64,000 nt of DNA from Zychaea mexicana. Taxonomy: Eukaryota; Mucoromycota; Mucoromycetes; Mucorales; Lichtheimiaceae. Made by a program: the position numbers and the translations under genes. Positions 33,072 to 43,257 of this stretch are shown here, in pieces. Each line of letters opens with the position of its first letter. Position 1 is the first letter of the stretch. Under the pieces are notes generated by a model. That model searched no databases. It saw only the letters and a list, made by a program, of their open reading frames with translations, and was not told the origin of the DNA. The stretch spans positions 1 through 64,000 of the forward strand of contig NW_026516714.1 of assembly GCF_025766255.1 (NCBI RefSeq), given 5' to 3'.

Positions 33072-34429
33072 AAAGATAAACAATGAATGTCCCCTGCTTC
33101 CTTACCATGTTCTCCGTATCCGATACACTCGATGGGCATTTACAGGAGAGTAAAACTGAGAGAATGACGGATATAACATCATAGCCCAACCACAATCAGT
33201 TCGTATCTTCAATTTTCATCCAATTAGTGCCAAGCACTCGGATTTATTGACAAGTTATCGGGCAGTTCCCAGCGCTGAGGCTACCGTACAAACTCTTCCG
33301 CCCCCGCCCTCAGCTCGCCAAGGCAGTGTATAGCTGTATATGCATACTTTAGAGAGCAGTGTGGAGTGGTGAAAAGGGGATTGCGGAGAGGAGTTATTAG
33401 CTGATCCCAAGCTAAGACCTGGGGAAACTATTCCCGAAACATATCTTTGAGCTCATCCGGGTGTGCTTTATAAGCATATAAACTTTTTGATCAATAGTCC
33501 CCGCACTACGGCTTTACAAGTTAAAAAAAAAGTGTTTTTCCATTCACATGAGAAACATTCTCCTCCTCATTTGTTAATGATATCGGTCGAAAGCGACCCT
33601 GAACTATGGTAAGCTCCAATTCGCCGAATGCCGCGGGCTTGCAGAATAGCGCGGGACAAAAGCAGCGACCCTGAAATCGAAAATGATGGTTTCTCATTCG
33701 ATACGGTAAAAATTTTAATTCTGCTAGCTCAAAAACGTTTACTAGGCCTGTAAAGAAAAGATATTTGTTTGGAAAAGTTGACAGCAGCAATTGAAAATTC
33801 TAAACTAGTAGCAAACACAAAGCTATTATTGCTTGCTTTGTCTTGGTGCATATAAGATGCAGATAACAAGGCTCAGTATGCACCATGCACATAGCTAGCA
33901 GACATCTTACAGCGCTCGCTTTATGTTACGTGTCAACCTTCTTCCGGGTTGCACAGGGCGGTCGATGGAGCTGGGAAGAGGCGGGGTAATGTGCGGAACA
34001 AGAAAAAAGACCCAAATATGACGATATGACGCTGGGTAAGGTGCTGATGATGCTGTTGACGTTGACGGGTGTGTGTGGGGCGCGCTCAATTATGTCGGAA
34101 CTTGTGTATAAAGATAGCACTTTTGTGGGGAGCAAAGAGAGAAAACCAGGGTAAACATAAACGGATGCACGGTCATTATCTCTTTTATGGGATCATATGC
34201 AGTTTGCTACCTGATGTAGCCATCATACAGCACTGCAAACAACAGCAACCTGCACGCCACCTGTGCATACTTATCTATGCGATACTATCTTTACAGCTTT
34301 TTCCCTATTTTCCAGCTTCCCGCCTGTTTCAGTGCGTTTCAGAGTGGTCCCGAATTCCTATTATTTTGCCTTTATTTGGTCATAAACGCGAGGAAACACT
34401 GGGAGCAAGATAGTACATCCGCTCTTTCG
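33072..34429. other. Intergenic, no firm gene
   Basis: A minus ORF at 33790-33521 and short plus ORFs (34069-34413, 34277-34480) have no recognised domain. The phrase GCGACCCTGAA occurs twice in direct orientation (about 33594 and 33665). Confidence 0.25.
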
Positions 34430-34729
34430 CACTTGCGGGGACCTTCCGTTCGCCCTTCTTTGGGGGGAGGGGAGGTCTGAGGGAGTACACCATGTTGCAG
34501 TTGACTCTCCTACGTTGCGCTACATATAACACTTACAGCTGGCGGGGTAGACATGTTGGTGGTATAGGGGGGGGGGAGGTGCAGTGATATTAATATGAGA
34601 AGAAATTGAATATAAAAAGGAAGCCTGCATCTATTTACCCACTGAAAGTTCACCTCCCTTTTTTTCTTTGTTTTTATCTTTTTTACCACTACCTTTTACT
34701 ACAACATAGAGAGAATAAAGAAAAAAACA
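34430..34729 (+). promoter_or_regulatory. Promoter of the hexose transporter: two GCGGGG sites and a TATA box
   Basis: GCGGGG at 34435-34440 and at 34542-34547 fits the CreA/Mig1 carbon-repressor consensus SYGGRG. Long G tracts lie at 34460-34473 and 34567-34577. TATAAAAA at 34611-34618 is 112 bases upstream of the ATG and is followed by a CT-rich leader. Glucose control of a sugar transporter would make sense but is inferred. Confidence 0.5.
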
Positions 34730-36756
34730 ATGCAAGACAGTAAACACGATATACATACAGGAGTAGACGATAACGCTGTCGTTATACAACAACGTAAAGG
34801 TTCTTCCGGTATCAAAGGCATCATTGAAAATCCCTATGTCTTTGCAGTCGCCTTATTTGCATCACTTGGTGGCGTCTTGTTCGGTTACGATCAAGGTGTC
34901 ATTTCTGGTGTACAAGAAATGGAGGTACGTAGCACCATCATGGCGATCCTTTCAATACTTGCTACTAGATGAAGAAGACACATATATAAATATACCATAA
35001 ATGGATAAATTGTGCTCATATGGGACGCATGCTTTCATAGACATTTATGGCCAGATTTCCCATGGATTCGACCACAAACGGTTTGGTAGTGTCCATTCTG
35101 GAACTTGGTGCCTGGGTTGGCGCTTGGATTGTCGGTTACTTTGCGGACAAGATTTCTCGAAAATATTCCATCGTTTTGTTCAGCGTTGTTTTTCTTTTGG
35201 GCAGCTCTATCGTAAGTATTTGGTATCTGATTCATTATCCGTCTCTTTTCGTCTACTAAACTCTTCTTTTTCTAGCAAGGAGGTGCTCAAAACGTTGGCT
35301 ATATGTTCGGCGGCCGGTTTGTCACTGGTATGGCAGTCGGTGCCCTTAGTATGCTTGTGTAAGTTTCCATCAAAAAGCATGATAACGGACAAAAGTTTTA
35401 GCCAGACATCTAATTTTTAATCACTCGTTCATGTAGCCCACTTTACCAATCCGAAATCGCACCACCTGAAATCCGTGGCTCGCTCGTATCTTTGCAGCAA
35501 CAAGCCGTGACATTCGGTATCCTCATTTCTTTCTGGATTGACTATGGTACGCAATTCATTTCCAACGAAGCGCAATGGCGCGTGCCCTTGTGCTTGCAAA
35601 TTGCTATTGGTGTTATCCTCGGTGTCGGCATCCTGTTTTTCCCCTTCTCGCCTCGTTGGTTAGCCTCTGTCGGTCGCGACGAAGAGTCATTGCGTGTGCT
35701 TGCCAAACTGCGCCGTGTTCCTGTTGACGACCCACTTGCGATTGCCGAATGGCGTGAAATCAAGGCTACGGTCGAGTTTGATCGCCGTGTGCAAGCTGAA
35801 ATGTATCCTGATCTTGTGCAACAAGGGACCCGTACTGCTGCTATCAAGGTCAACTTGCTGGGCTATGTTGAACTGTTTCGCAAGGGCATGTTCAACCGTT
35901 TGTTCATTGCTTGCGCCATCATGTTCTTCCAACAGTTCGTTGGTGTCAATGCCTTGATTTATTATGCTCCCAAAATTTTCCAGTCCGTTGGCTTGACCGG
36001 CGATACTGTCTCTCTTTTGGCTACTGGTGTCGTTGGTATCATCAACTTTGTCTTGACCGTTCCTACCGTTCTTTTCCTTGACAGCTTTGGACGTAAGCCC
36101 ATGTTGTTGGCCGCCTCGGCTTTCATGACCTGTTGCATGATTATCATTGCTGTTATCGTTGGCATGTTCTCGGATGATTGGGAAAACCACACCAAGGAAG
36201 GCTGGGTTGCCGTCGTTTTCGTGTACATCTTTATCGCCAACTTTGCTTATTCGTGGGGGTAAGTTTCTCTTTTCCTTTCATCGTAAATTTTGTTATTTTG
36301 TATTGAATACTTACCCGGTCATCTTCCAGTCCAATTGGCTGGGTCTATGGATCTGAAATCTTTCCTCTTCGTGCTCGTGCCAAGGCCATGTCTATCAGTA
36401 CTTCGGCAAACTGGATGTGCAACTTCATCATTGGCTTGATCACTCCACCTATGCTTGACAGCATTGGCTATGGTACCTACGTGTTCTTTGGCTGCTTCTG
36501 CTTTATCTCGTTCTTCTTTGTCTTGTTCTTGGTACCTGGTAAGCTGCTGACCATGATAATCTGCTTATTGAACTTCCTTTGTCTCGATTTACTAATAACC
36601 ATTTTTGTCTTCGAACTACTAGAAACTAAGGGCCGTACGCTTGAAGAAATGGACGCCATCTTTGGTGGCAATTCCGCTGCACACGATGCCGAACTAATGG
36701 CTCAGGTTCAACAGGACGTTGCTGCTGAACCTATCCCTGGTGTCAGCAAGGTTTAA
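34730..36756 (+). CDS. Hexose transporter, MFS sugar porter family
   Basis: Twelve-helix plasma-membrane sugar porter that takes up hexoses, probably by proton symport or facilitation. Six exons: 34730-34924, 35041-35211, 35276-35358, 35437-36258, 36330-36538, 36623-36756; 537 residues with consistent phases. Family motifs in order: GGVLFGYDQGVISG in helix 1, GYFADKISRKYS (the DRxGRR-type loop), YQSEIAPPEIRGSLVSLQQQ after helix 4, FSPRWLASVGRDEE (PESPR motif), QQFVGVNALIYYAPKIFQSV in helix 7, DSFGRKPM in loop 8-9, YSWGPIGWVYGSEIFPLRAR in helix 10, and the terminal ETKGRTLEEMD. Overlapping long ORFs on the minus strand are shadows. The promoter shows carbon-repressor-like sites. Substrate choice among hexoses cannot be told from the sequence. 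Confidence 0.95.
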
Positions 36757-37225
36757 ATCGTCTATATTAATATTTATTATGTAATTATGTATAAACTAGA
36801 TTCACTTTTTCTTTGTATCTCCACCTCCCGCCTTTTTTTCCTCTTTTCATCGTGTTGTGCATGACATTTGTGTGCAGGGCATACAAACACGCACCCTTGA
36901 ACACGCATTGCACAAAATGTGTTGTATAGAAGTTTCTCTTTTATTTGTGTTATATATATACCTCTGCTGTTTTTTTGTTAATAGATCTATAATCAAGTGT
37001 TTCTTTAATCAAATGCATCACGTATCTTGTTTGTTGAGGGTGCATATGACTGACAAAGCAGAAAATATCCGATGATGGCGTCACCTGTGCTCATGAGATC
37101 TGCAGTGTAGTAAGCGCCTATTACGATTGCGTCTGCAAATGCACACATCTAAGCTCGTACTTCTGAAGACTTTGAGGGTTTTTTCCTTTATACTTTTCTC
37201 TTCCTCCGATTTGACAATAAACTTT
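36757..37225. other. Intergenic between transporter and F-box gene
   Basis: AT-rich 3' UTR and promoter sequence; nothing else seen. Confidence 0.4.
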
Positions 37226-39115
37226 ATGCCGTTAGCAACTGCACATAGACATCCTCCACCAACAATAATATCAGGCTCTTCTCATCAACAGCAGAGGCCC
37301 ACTGTGGATTTCATGGTGCGGAGCCCGTACGAAATCATGTGCTCCATAATAAGTCAATTAGATGAAGCAACCATGGCACGATGTTTGGATGTCTGTCATA
37401 TCTGGCGCTACAAGCTATTGAACTGCGCAGACTTGTGGGATAACATTACTATCGATGACCAGCAAAACACACCGGAAATGCATAAGATCCTTCATCTGCT
37501 TCCAGCTATGTCCAGACATATAAAAAAGCTACGTATCACTGCTTTGCCCGAAAGTGTCAAGCAACACCTCGAATTGATTGGAGCCAATAATTTTTCCAGC
37601 CTGCGATCGTTGACTTTTTCCTATAGCGGTAAGCATAAACAGAAACAATATACTGTATAAAGCAACAGTCAAAAACCATCGTTGTATTAATAGTAATAAA
37701 ACTTCTCTTTCCCCTCTCCTCTACGCCATAATTCTTGAACTCGTTTGAAAATTGGAGTGCCAGATGATGGGCCATTTCTCGACTTGACCGAAATATTATA
37801 CACTGCTCTACCTCACATTGCACACACTTTAACCAGGCTGGACCTGAACTCGCGGTCGTTCATGCATGTTTCTATCGGACGTATATTGTCGACTTGCCGA
37901 AAGCTCAATGTTATAAAACTCAACGTCCTTTCACTCAACTACAACGACGAGGAATGGTCCGTTTTTTCTATTCCTGGCAACAACAGCAACGTTGCAGCTT
38001 CATTATCAAGGATCGATATTTTCTCGCGCAATCCAGTACCATTATCGACCTTTAAACCGATCTTTCACCACGCACCGCATCTTCGACATTTAAAACTAGA
38101 ATGCTTATTTCTTGATGGGGGCGATATCTTGTCAGTGCTTGGAAACGATTGTCCCGAACTGGTGGAGATACAGACAGGATATCTAAATCTTCCACGTGAT
38201 ACCCCCACCACCTCGTCAACCGCGGCAACGGCTACGACAGCGGTCAGCGATATCAACAGAAAGAAGAGCAATGGAGCACTTGAATGCTTAGTGCTAAGCG
38301 AATTACGTTCGGCAAAGCCATTGACCCATCGACTAGCCAAGAGTGGTGACAGTCTACAAAAACTGGCGCTCACTATGGACCCTGTTGGTAGTCATGACAG
38401 TACGTTAGCTGATTGGCGACCACTCTCATCGATCCCAATGCACAAACTGACACAACTCTATGTATGCAACGGACCTCGGACGTTTTATGAACACCTTCCT
38501 GCCATTCTACGTTGCTGCCCGTCACTACGATGGTTAGAGATACAAAGCTATCGGGTACGAAACGATCGGTATGATGGATTAGACGCGGTTATGAGGGATC
38601 ATCTGTTCGACGCAATCGCGGGTTTAAGCAAACTAGAGACATTACACTTGCATGGGCTTGATATTCGCGGTCGAGGCTTTAAACGGTTGTTAGAGCATTA
38701 CCACTATTGTTCCGCCATGTTGATGACGCGCCATGAGCAAGATCAATCTGTCCCTTCAAACATTCTTGGGCTACTCGGTGATCTACAAGTCCAACGGTGC
38801 GATGGCTTTACAGGATCAGTTTTGCGAGACATTGCAACGATCCAAAGTTTGCATACACTATCTATAGGCTGCTCGGCCAGTCAGCCAGTACAAGCATCGG
38901 ATGTAACTGCATTTGCACATTCGAGCGCAGAAAATTTATCTTTGCTATCAACTCTAGAACTCGGTGGATTGCCACTGACGTTTGAGGCTGCTCATCGTAT
39001 TGCCGCTTGCAAGAACCTGGAGAAGCTTACATTGGAAGCTATAGGAGGACTTACACTGGGACACAGCCAGCTTTTAAGAAAGCGCATACGTACTGTATAT
39101 ATTAATGGTTATTGA
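37226..39115 (+). CDS. F-box/LRR protein
   Basis: Two exons, 37226-37628 and 37764-39115, give 584 residues. The start MPLATAHRHPPPT is the ATG nearest the F-box. The F-box is at about residues 28-70 (VRSPYEIMCSIISQLDEATM, then CLDVCHIWRYKLLNCADLW). Leucine-rich repeats follow (AHTLTRLDLNSRSF, CRKLNVIKLNVLS, APHLRHLKLECLFLDGG, CPSLRWLEIQSYRVR, LSKLETLHLHGLDI, CKNLEKLTLEAIGGL). F-box proteins bind Skp1 and bring substrates to SCF ubiquitin ligases; the LRR would choose the substrate, which is unknown. It resembles the protein at 21.2 kb but lacks the TPR part. A decayed tandem copy lies just downstream. Confidence 0.85.
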
Positions 39116-39459
39116 ATTGAAGTTTTGTGTTATAATCTTCAGATGTTTATGCAGTGCTTACCTTATTAAAACGGGACTAAGATGAGAATCTTCCCCATTT
39201 TGGAGCTCTTTAGAAGTCAGGCGATTGTTTTATCTTTTGCCAGCAATTTGATTCAATCAAATGTCAGTTTTCAGAACCATACAAAGCAAATGACAAGCTT
39301 CAACACCAGATACCGCAAGGGCTTCAATTCAAACAATTTCAAACAATTCAGAGCAACAATTAGAAGAGAGCAATTACCACTTTAGCATGAATACCAACGA
39401 CGAAAAAAGCAAGCGAATTCGACGCTAGAAGACGCGCTGCTACTGATACAAACGCACCG
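39116..39459. other. Spacer between the F-box gene and its relic
   Basis: No gene seen. A plus ORF (39182-39385) contains a short AATTCAAACAATTTCAAAC repeat and is probably chance. Confidence 0.3.
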
Positions 39460-40075
39460 ACAAGATAAAGTCAGCGTCCCTATTGCTCGATATCCGTACG
39501 ACATCGTATGCATTATCGTCAGTCGACTTGATCAAGAGACAGCGATACGATGTTGGGACACCTGTAGAACTTAAAGGAATATCTTTCTGGACTGTGCTGA
39601 CGTATGGAGAACTCTCATTATCGACAACGACGATGTTGATATAAATCAGGGATTAACACAAAATGTTACGCCTAGTAACATTCGACCAGCTACATCATTA
39701 AATTTTCGGTTGGCCGAAAGTTGCAATGCCCTTCAACCGATGTTTCTAGAAACGGATGACGATGGCGGCCCGTACGGCGGTAGTGTGGAGGACTGGTGAC
39801 CTGTCTCGTCATTCATCATGTAAAAATCATTTTTCTTGAGCTTGTGATACGGGTATCAAGCGCTTTTAAGAACGTCTCCCAATAATCCTGCGATGAATTA
39901 GAGTCTTGAACGGCTGTCTGTGACTCGTTGAAACGATGATGAAGATGCAGCTCAGAGCAGCAAATATAGCGGCATCGCCAGATCCATTGTTGGATATTTA
40001 TCGTTGTTACTATACCTTGAGTTGCGTGGCATGACTCTTACACATAAGCAGCAAAGAGTATCGCTCAGTGGAAGC
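39460..40075 (+). pseudogene. Degenerate tandem copy of the F-box/LRR gene
   Basis: Reading plus gives VSVPIARYPYDIVCIIVSRL then DQETAIRCWDTCRT, a TAA, and RNIFLDCADVWRTLIIDN, which lines up with the F-box of the 37.2-kb gene. Further on, LNFRLAESCNALQ and GGSVEDW followed by TGA align with its LRR part (LTHRLAKSGDSLQ and STLADW), and YLSLLLYLELRGMTLTHK aligns near ETLHLHGLDI. Several stops and large deletions show it is dead. Order and strand fit a tandem duplication. Confidence 0.75.
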
Positions 40076-41124
40076 GTCTCAGAGGACTGAGGCTAAGAAA
40101 TAAGCAAGAAGTCGGTAATTCATCCATGGACCTGTTACGGTGCGGATAAACTTTGTATGTGTCAATGATATGTAGGATCAATAGCATAACTAACAATGTC
40201 ATGTATAATAGTAAACGGTTCTTGCAATAAAGGAAAACATTGTGTGTCTGATTTTCAATTTTATAAAAATATACCTTGTTTTTCCTCTATGCTATGTAAA
40301 GTATCACATCCTCCAATGTTAAGATTAATGCCATCGCTCTACTAAACTCAAATTGCAACTATAAACAGTACGTTGTAAATCATACATCATATATCATTCG
40401 AACTATTGTATAGAGAGCAGAGCAGGCAACCAAACTGACGACAGAAGGCGACATATTAAATTTAGCTTTTAGTTTATTTATTTGTGACCACGTGAGCAGT
40501 GTGTATGTGTACAACACCAACCTGTTTTGGCTTGAAATATTGTAATGACAACAATTTTGCACCGTATCGAATCTATATGACAAGTAACGACAACGATGCG
40601 GGCGTATAAAAAATCATGTAAGATCATCAAAAAACAAAAATACATGTAGCAAACCTGATTAATTGTCAAGAGCCGCGGCGAGCGTAAAACCACCATAATT
40701 TAGTTCTTTTTCCCGCAACTATCATGTAATCCACAGAACTCTCCATTCATTTGGCCGAGTAACAAAAAGGCCAAGTCGACAGGCACAAGGTCCATATGAC
40801 CGCGAGGAAATGTCATAAGGGCATGCTATAAAGAACCAAATGGCAGCAATACTCGGTGTCCTTAAACCACATTCTTTATCGACCACAAGTGTGGTATTCA
40901 TTTGAATCTATAATTACACTTTCGCACAGAGGCACGAGCGCGGGCGAATTAAGGGGGGGGGGGTGCCCATTTTGGCTGAGCTCTTTAAACCAACATTTGG
41001 TGCTACCCACTCGAAACCAAAATATTCTCTTAGCCCCCTCGTTTTTAGTTTCGATTTTTTTCCTTTTCTTTCTTTCTTTTCTTACACGCGCCAAACCTTT
41101 CACGCTTTATACCACTTTTGCACT
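40076..41124. other. Intergenic / promoter of the ATF6-like gene
   Basis: CTATAAAG at about 40828 may be a TATA element. An 11-base G run lies near 40954-40964. The last 100 bases before the ATG are CT-rich. No gene seen; minus ORFs 40583-40380 and 40696-40478 have no domain. Confidence 0.35.
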
Positions 41125-43257
41125 ATGGCATCACCATCTTCAATACCCGTCAAACCCGACCCTGATGCACAACAAGACCAAGACGACTTGTTAATGTCGT
41201 ACTTGAATGCCGATTGTCTTGCCGCTCCTACTGACAGCAACTGGAATGTCGACGATCCACCTTCACCACCTTACTCGACTTCGTCGTCATCTGACAATGC
41301 TTCCCAACACGCCCATCAATCAATGGACATGGCATTTGATACTACAGCACAGCAGCAACAACAAGTACAAGTACCTCCTCCTCCACCACCACAGTTGTTC
41401 AACGCGTTTGGTACAACCTGGTTACCACACCCATCTTTCTTACCAGCTGCACCGCTCGAATTCTTTCAATCATTTGTTCCTCCTGCGTATTTACAACAAC
41501 AACAACAGCAGCAGCAGCAGCAGCCATTAGTGGATTCTTCCACTCGTTCATCGTACTCTTCGTCTTCTTCGTTGTCGTCGTCATCATCAGATAATGAGCA
41601 GCCAAAAAAGAAACGAGGTCGCAAGAAGCGTGTCGACTCACAGCCTCCTGCATCCATCGCTCCGGCGCCCCTGAGACCATTAGCCGCACGGGTCAATAAA
41701 AATATCAAGCCCAATCCAGCCACCACTGAACCGGTAGCGACAGCACCACCAAGTGTTACTCCTTCTACACCCCAACAACAACAACAGCCATCATCGTCGC
41801 CCTCATCACCACCACCTCCATCACAGCCAACAACACAACAAAAACAACAGAGCCAACCTGTAGCAATCAAAGTTGAGCCACAAGAAAACTCACAAGACTC
41901 ACAAAAGGCAGCAGCCATTGCTAAGCGACAGGAACGGCTGATCAAAAACCGAGCAGCTGCATTGTTGTCAAGGAAACGAAAACGGGAGCATTTGAATGCG
42001 TTGGAAGAGGAAAAGCAGGCCTTGTCAGTCGAGAACGATCAATTGAAAACCAAAGTCGCGGCGCTGGAAGCCCAAGTGGATACGTTGGAAAAGGAGAACC
42101 ATGATTTATGGCGACGGTTGGGCAATAACATGCATTCACCTGCAACAACTGCTTTACAGAGTCATAATAACAACAAGCTCAACAACCGAGCAACCGGTGT
42201 CGTGTTTATGGTAAATACACACATCTTGGATGATTTTTTTCACATACACAAGGGAAAAGAAAAACTTATCAAAACTGTTACACACGTATCTTAGATAATC
42301 TTGTTCTCGTTCGCATTGTTTTCATTGCCAGCACGAACGGTAAATCAACTGACAGTGGGTGGCCATGCCGGACCATTATCATTGGACGGCGCTTATATTC
42401 AGCAGCAGCAGCAACGACAAGAAGTGTTGGAACGAGCAACACTCGACGCAGCGCCGAAACAAGGACCACAGCAGGGAAAGGCGGCAGAAGCAAAGACCAC
42501 GGACCTCGTTCTCATGGATCCTGTACGACCGCAGACATTACAAACGTGGATCAAGGACAGACTCAGTCGCACCAGCAACGAAGAAAATGAAGAAATGATG
42601 GCGACGGGTGATCTTGTGCGCTGGTCGCAAAAGACTTCTGCTGCTTCTGCTGGTTCAGCATCTTCCCCTGCGACTGCTGCCGCTCCCCAGATTTATTTGT
42701 ATTCCTCTGAATTCTCCCAGGTCGCACCAATCCCTCAGAATAATGACACCAGTACGTCTGCTGCTGCTGCTGCTGCTGTTAACATGGATACAACCGACGA
42801 CGACGATGATGACCTCAGCGACAGACTAAGCGGAATCCAGTACCAGCAACAGCAGTACCAATACAATCCCGTGCTGTCGTTTATATCACCACTTTATCAT
42901 GATGCCGACCAAGAGACGGTGGCTATGATGACCAACGAGACGACACACCAACAACAACAGCAAAAGTACTTGCAGATTGATGTCCAAGTCCTTGGCTCCC
43001 GCGTGATCGATGGCCAATTGCTGTCACTCGACCAATGTCCTTTTGCCACATCGCTTCTCCACACCATCAAGGATGATCTGCTGAACCCGGTCACTCATGG
43101 AGCAGCAGCAGCAGCAACAAACGATGGCTCTACTGTTGCGTCAAATGACGATGGTGCTCTTGCTGGACGTTCAACCACAAACGATCGTAGAGTTAAAAAG
43201 GATATGCGTCGGAAACTTGTCGGTGAGAAGCGCAGAATTTCCCGGGTTGCAGTGTAA
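41125..43257 (+). CDS. ATF6-like bZIP transcription factor with a transmembrane segment
   Basis: Two exons, 41125-42210 and 42295-43257, encode 682 residues. The N-terminal half is Gln/Ser/Pro-rich (activation type) with a basic patch EQPKKKRGRKKRVD. The bZIP is at about residues 267-333: KRQERLIKNRAAALLSRKRK then a leucine zipper through EKENHDLWRRL. The exon junction builds TGVVFM|IILFSFALFSLPA (about 357-375), a good single membrane span. This bZIP-then-membrane order, and the basic region KRQxRxIKNRxxAxxSRKKKxE, are those of animal ATF6, whose luminal tail is shed under ER stress. After the span, a Gln-rich, possibly luminal region includes KYLQIDVQVLGSRVIDGQL, which resembles the ATF6 luminal domain as I remember it. 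Role in ER stress is inferred. The 84-base intron is open in frame except for its final TAG. Confidence 0.85.
42211..42294 (+). other. Intron of the ATF6-like gene that is open in frame until a TAG at the 3' splice site
   Basis: GT-AG intron, 84 bases (28 codons). If kept, it adds 27 residues (VNTHILDDFFHIHKGKEKLI and 7 more) and ends at the TAG formed by the acceptor TTAG. The product would hold the bZIP but no membrane span. Confidence 0.5.

Noticed and set aside
35542..36240. Long minus ORFs over the hexose transporter
   Set aside because: Shadow ORFs; the plus strand carries all sugar-porter motifs.
41466..41945. Cys-rich minus ORF of 159 residues over the ATF6-like gene
   Set aside because: Antisense of CAG/CAA (poly-Gln) codons, which read as poly-Cys/Leu/Val on the other strand.
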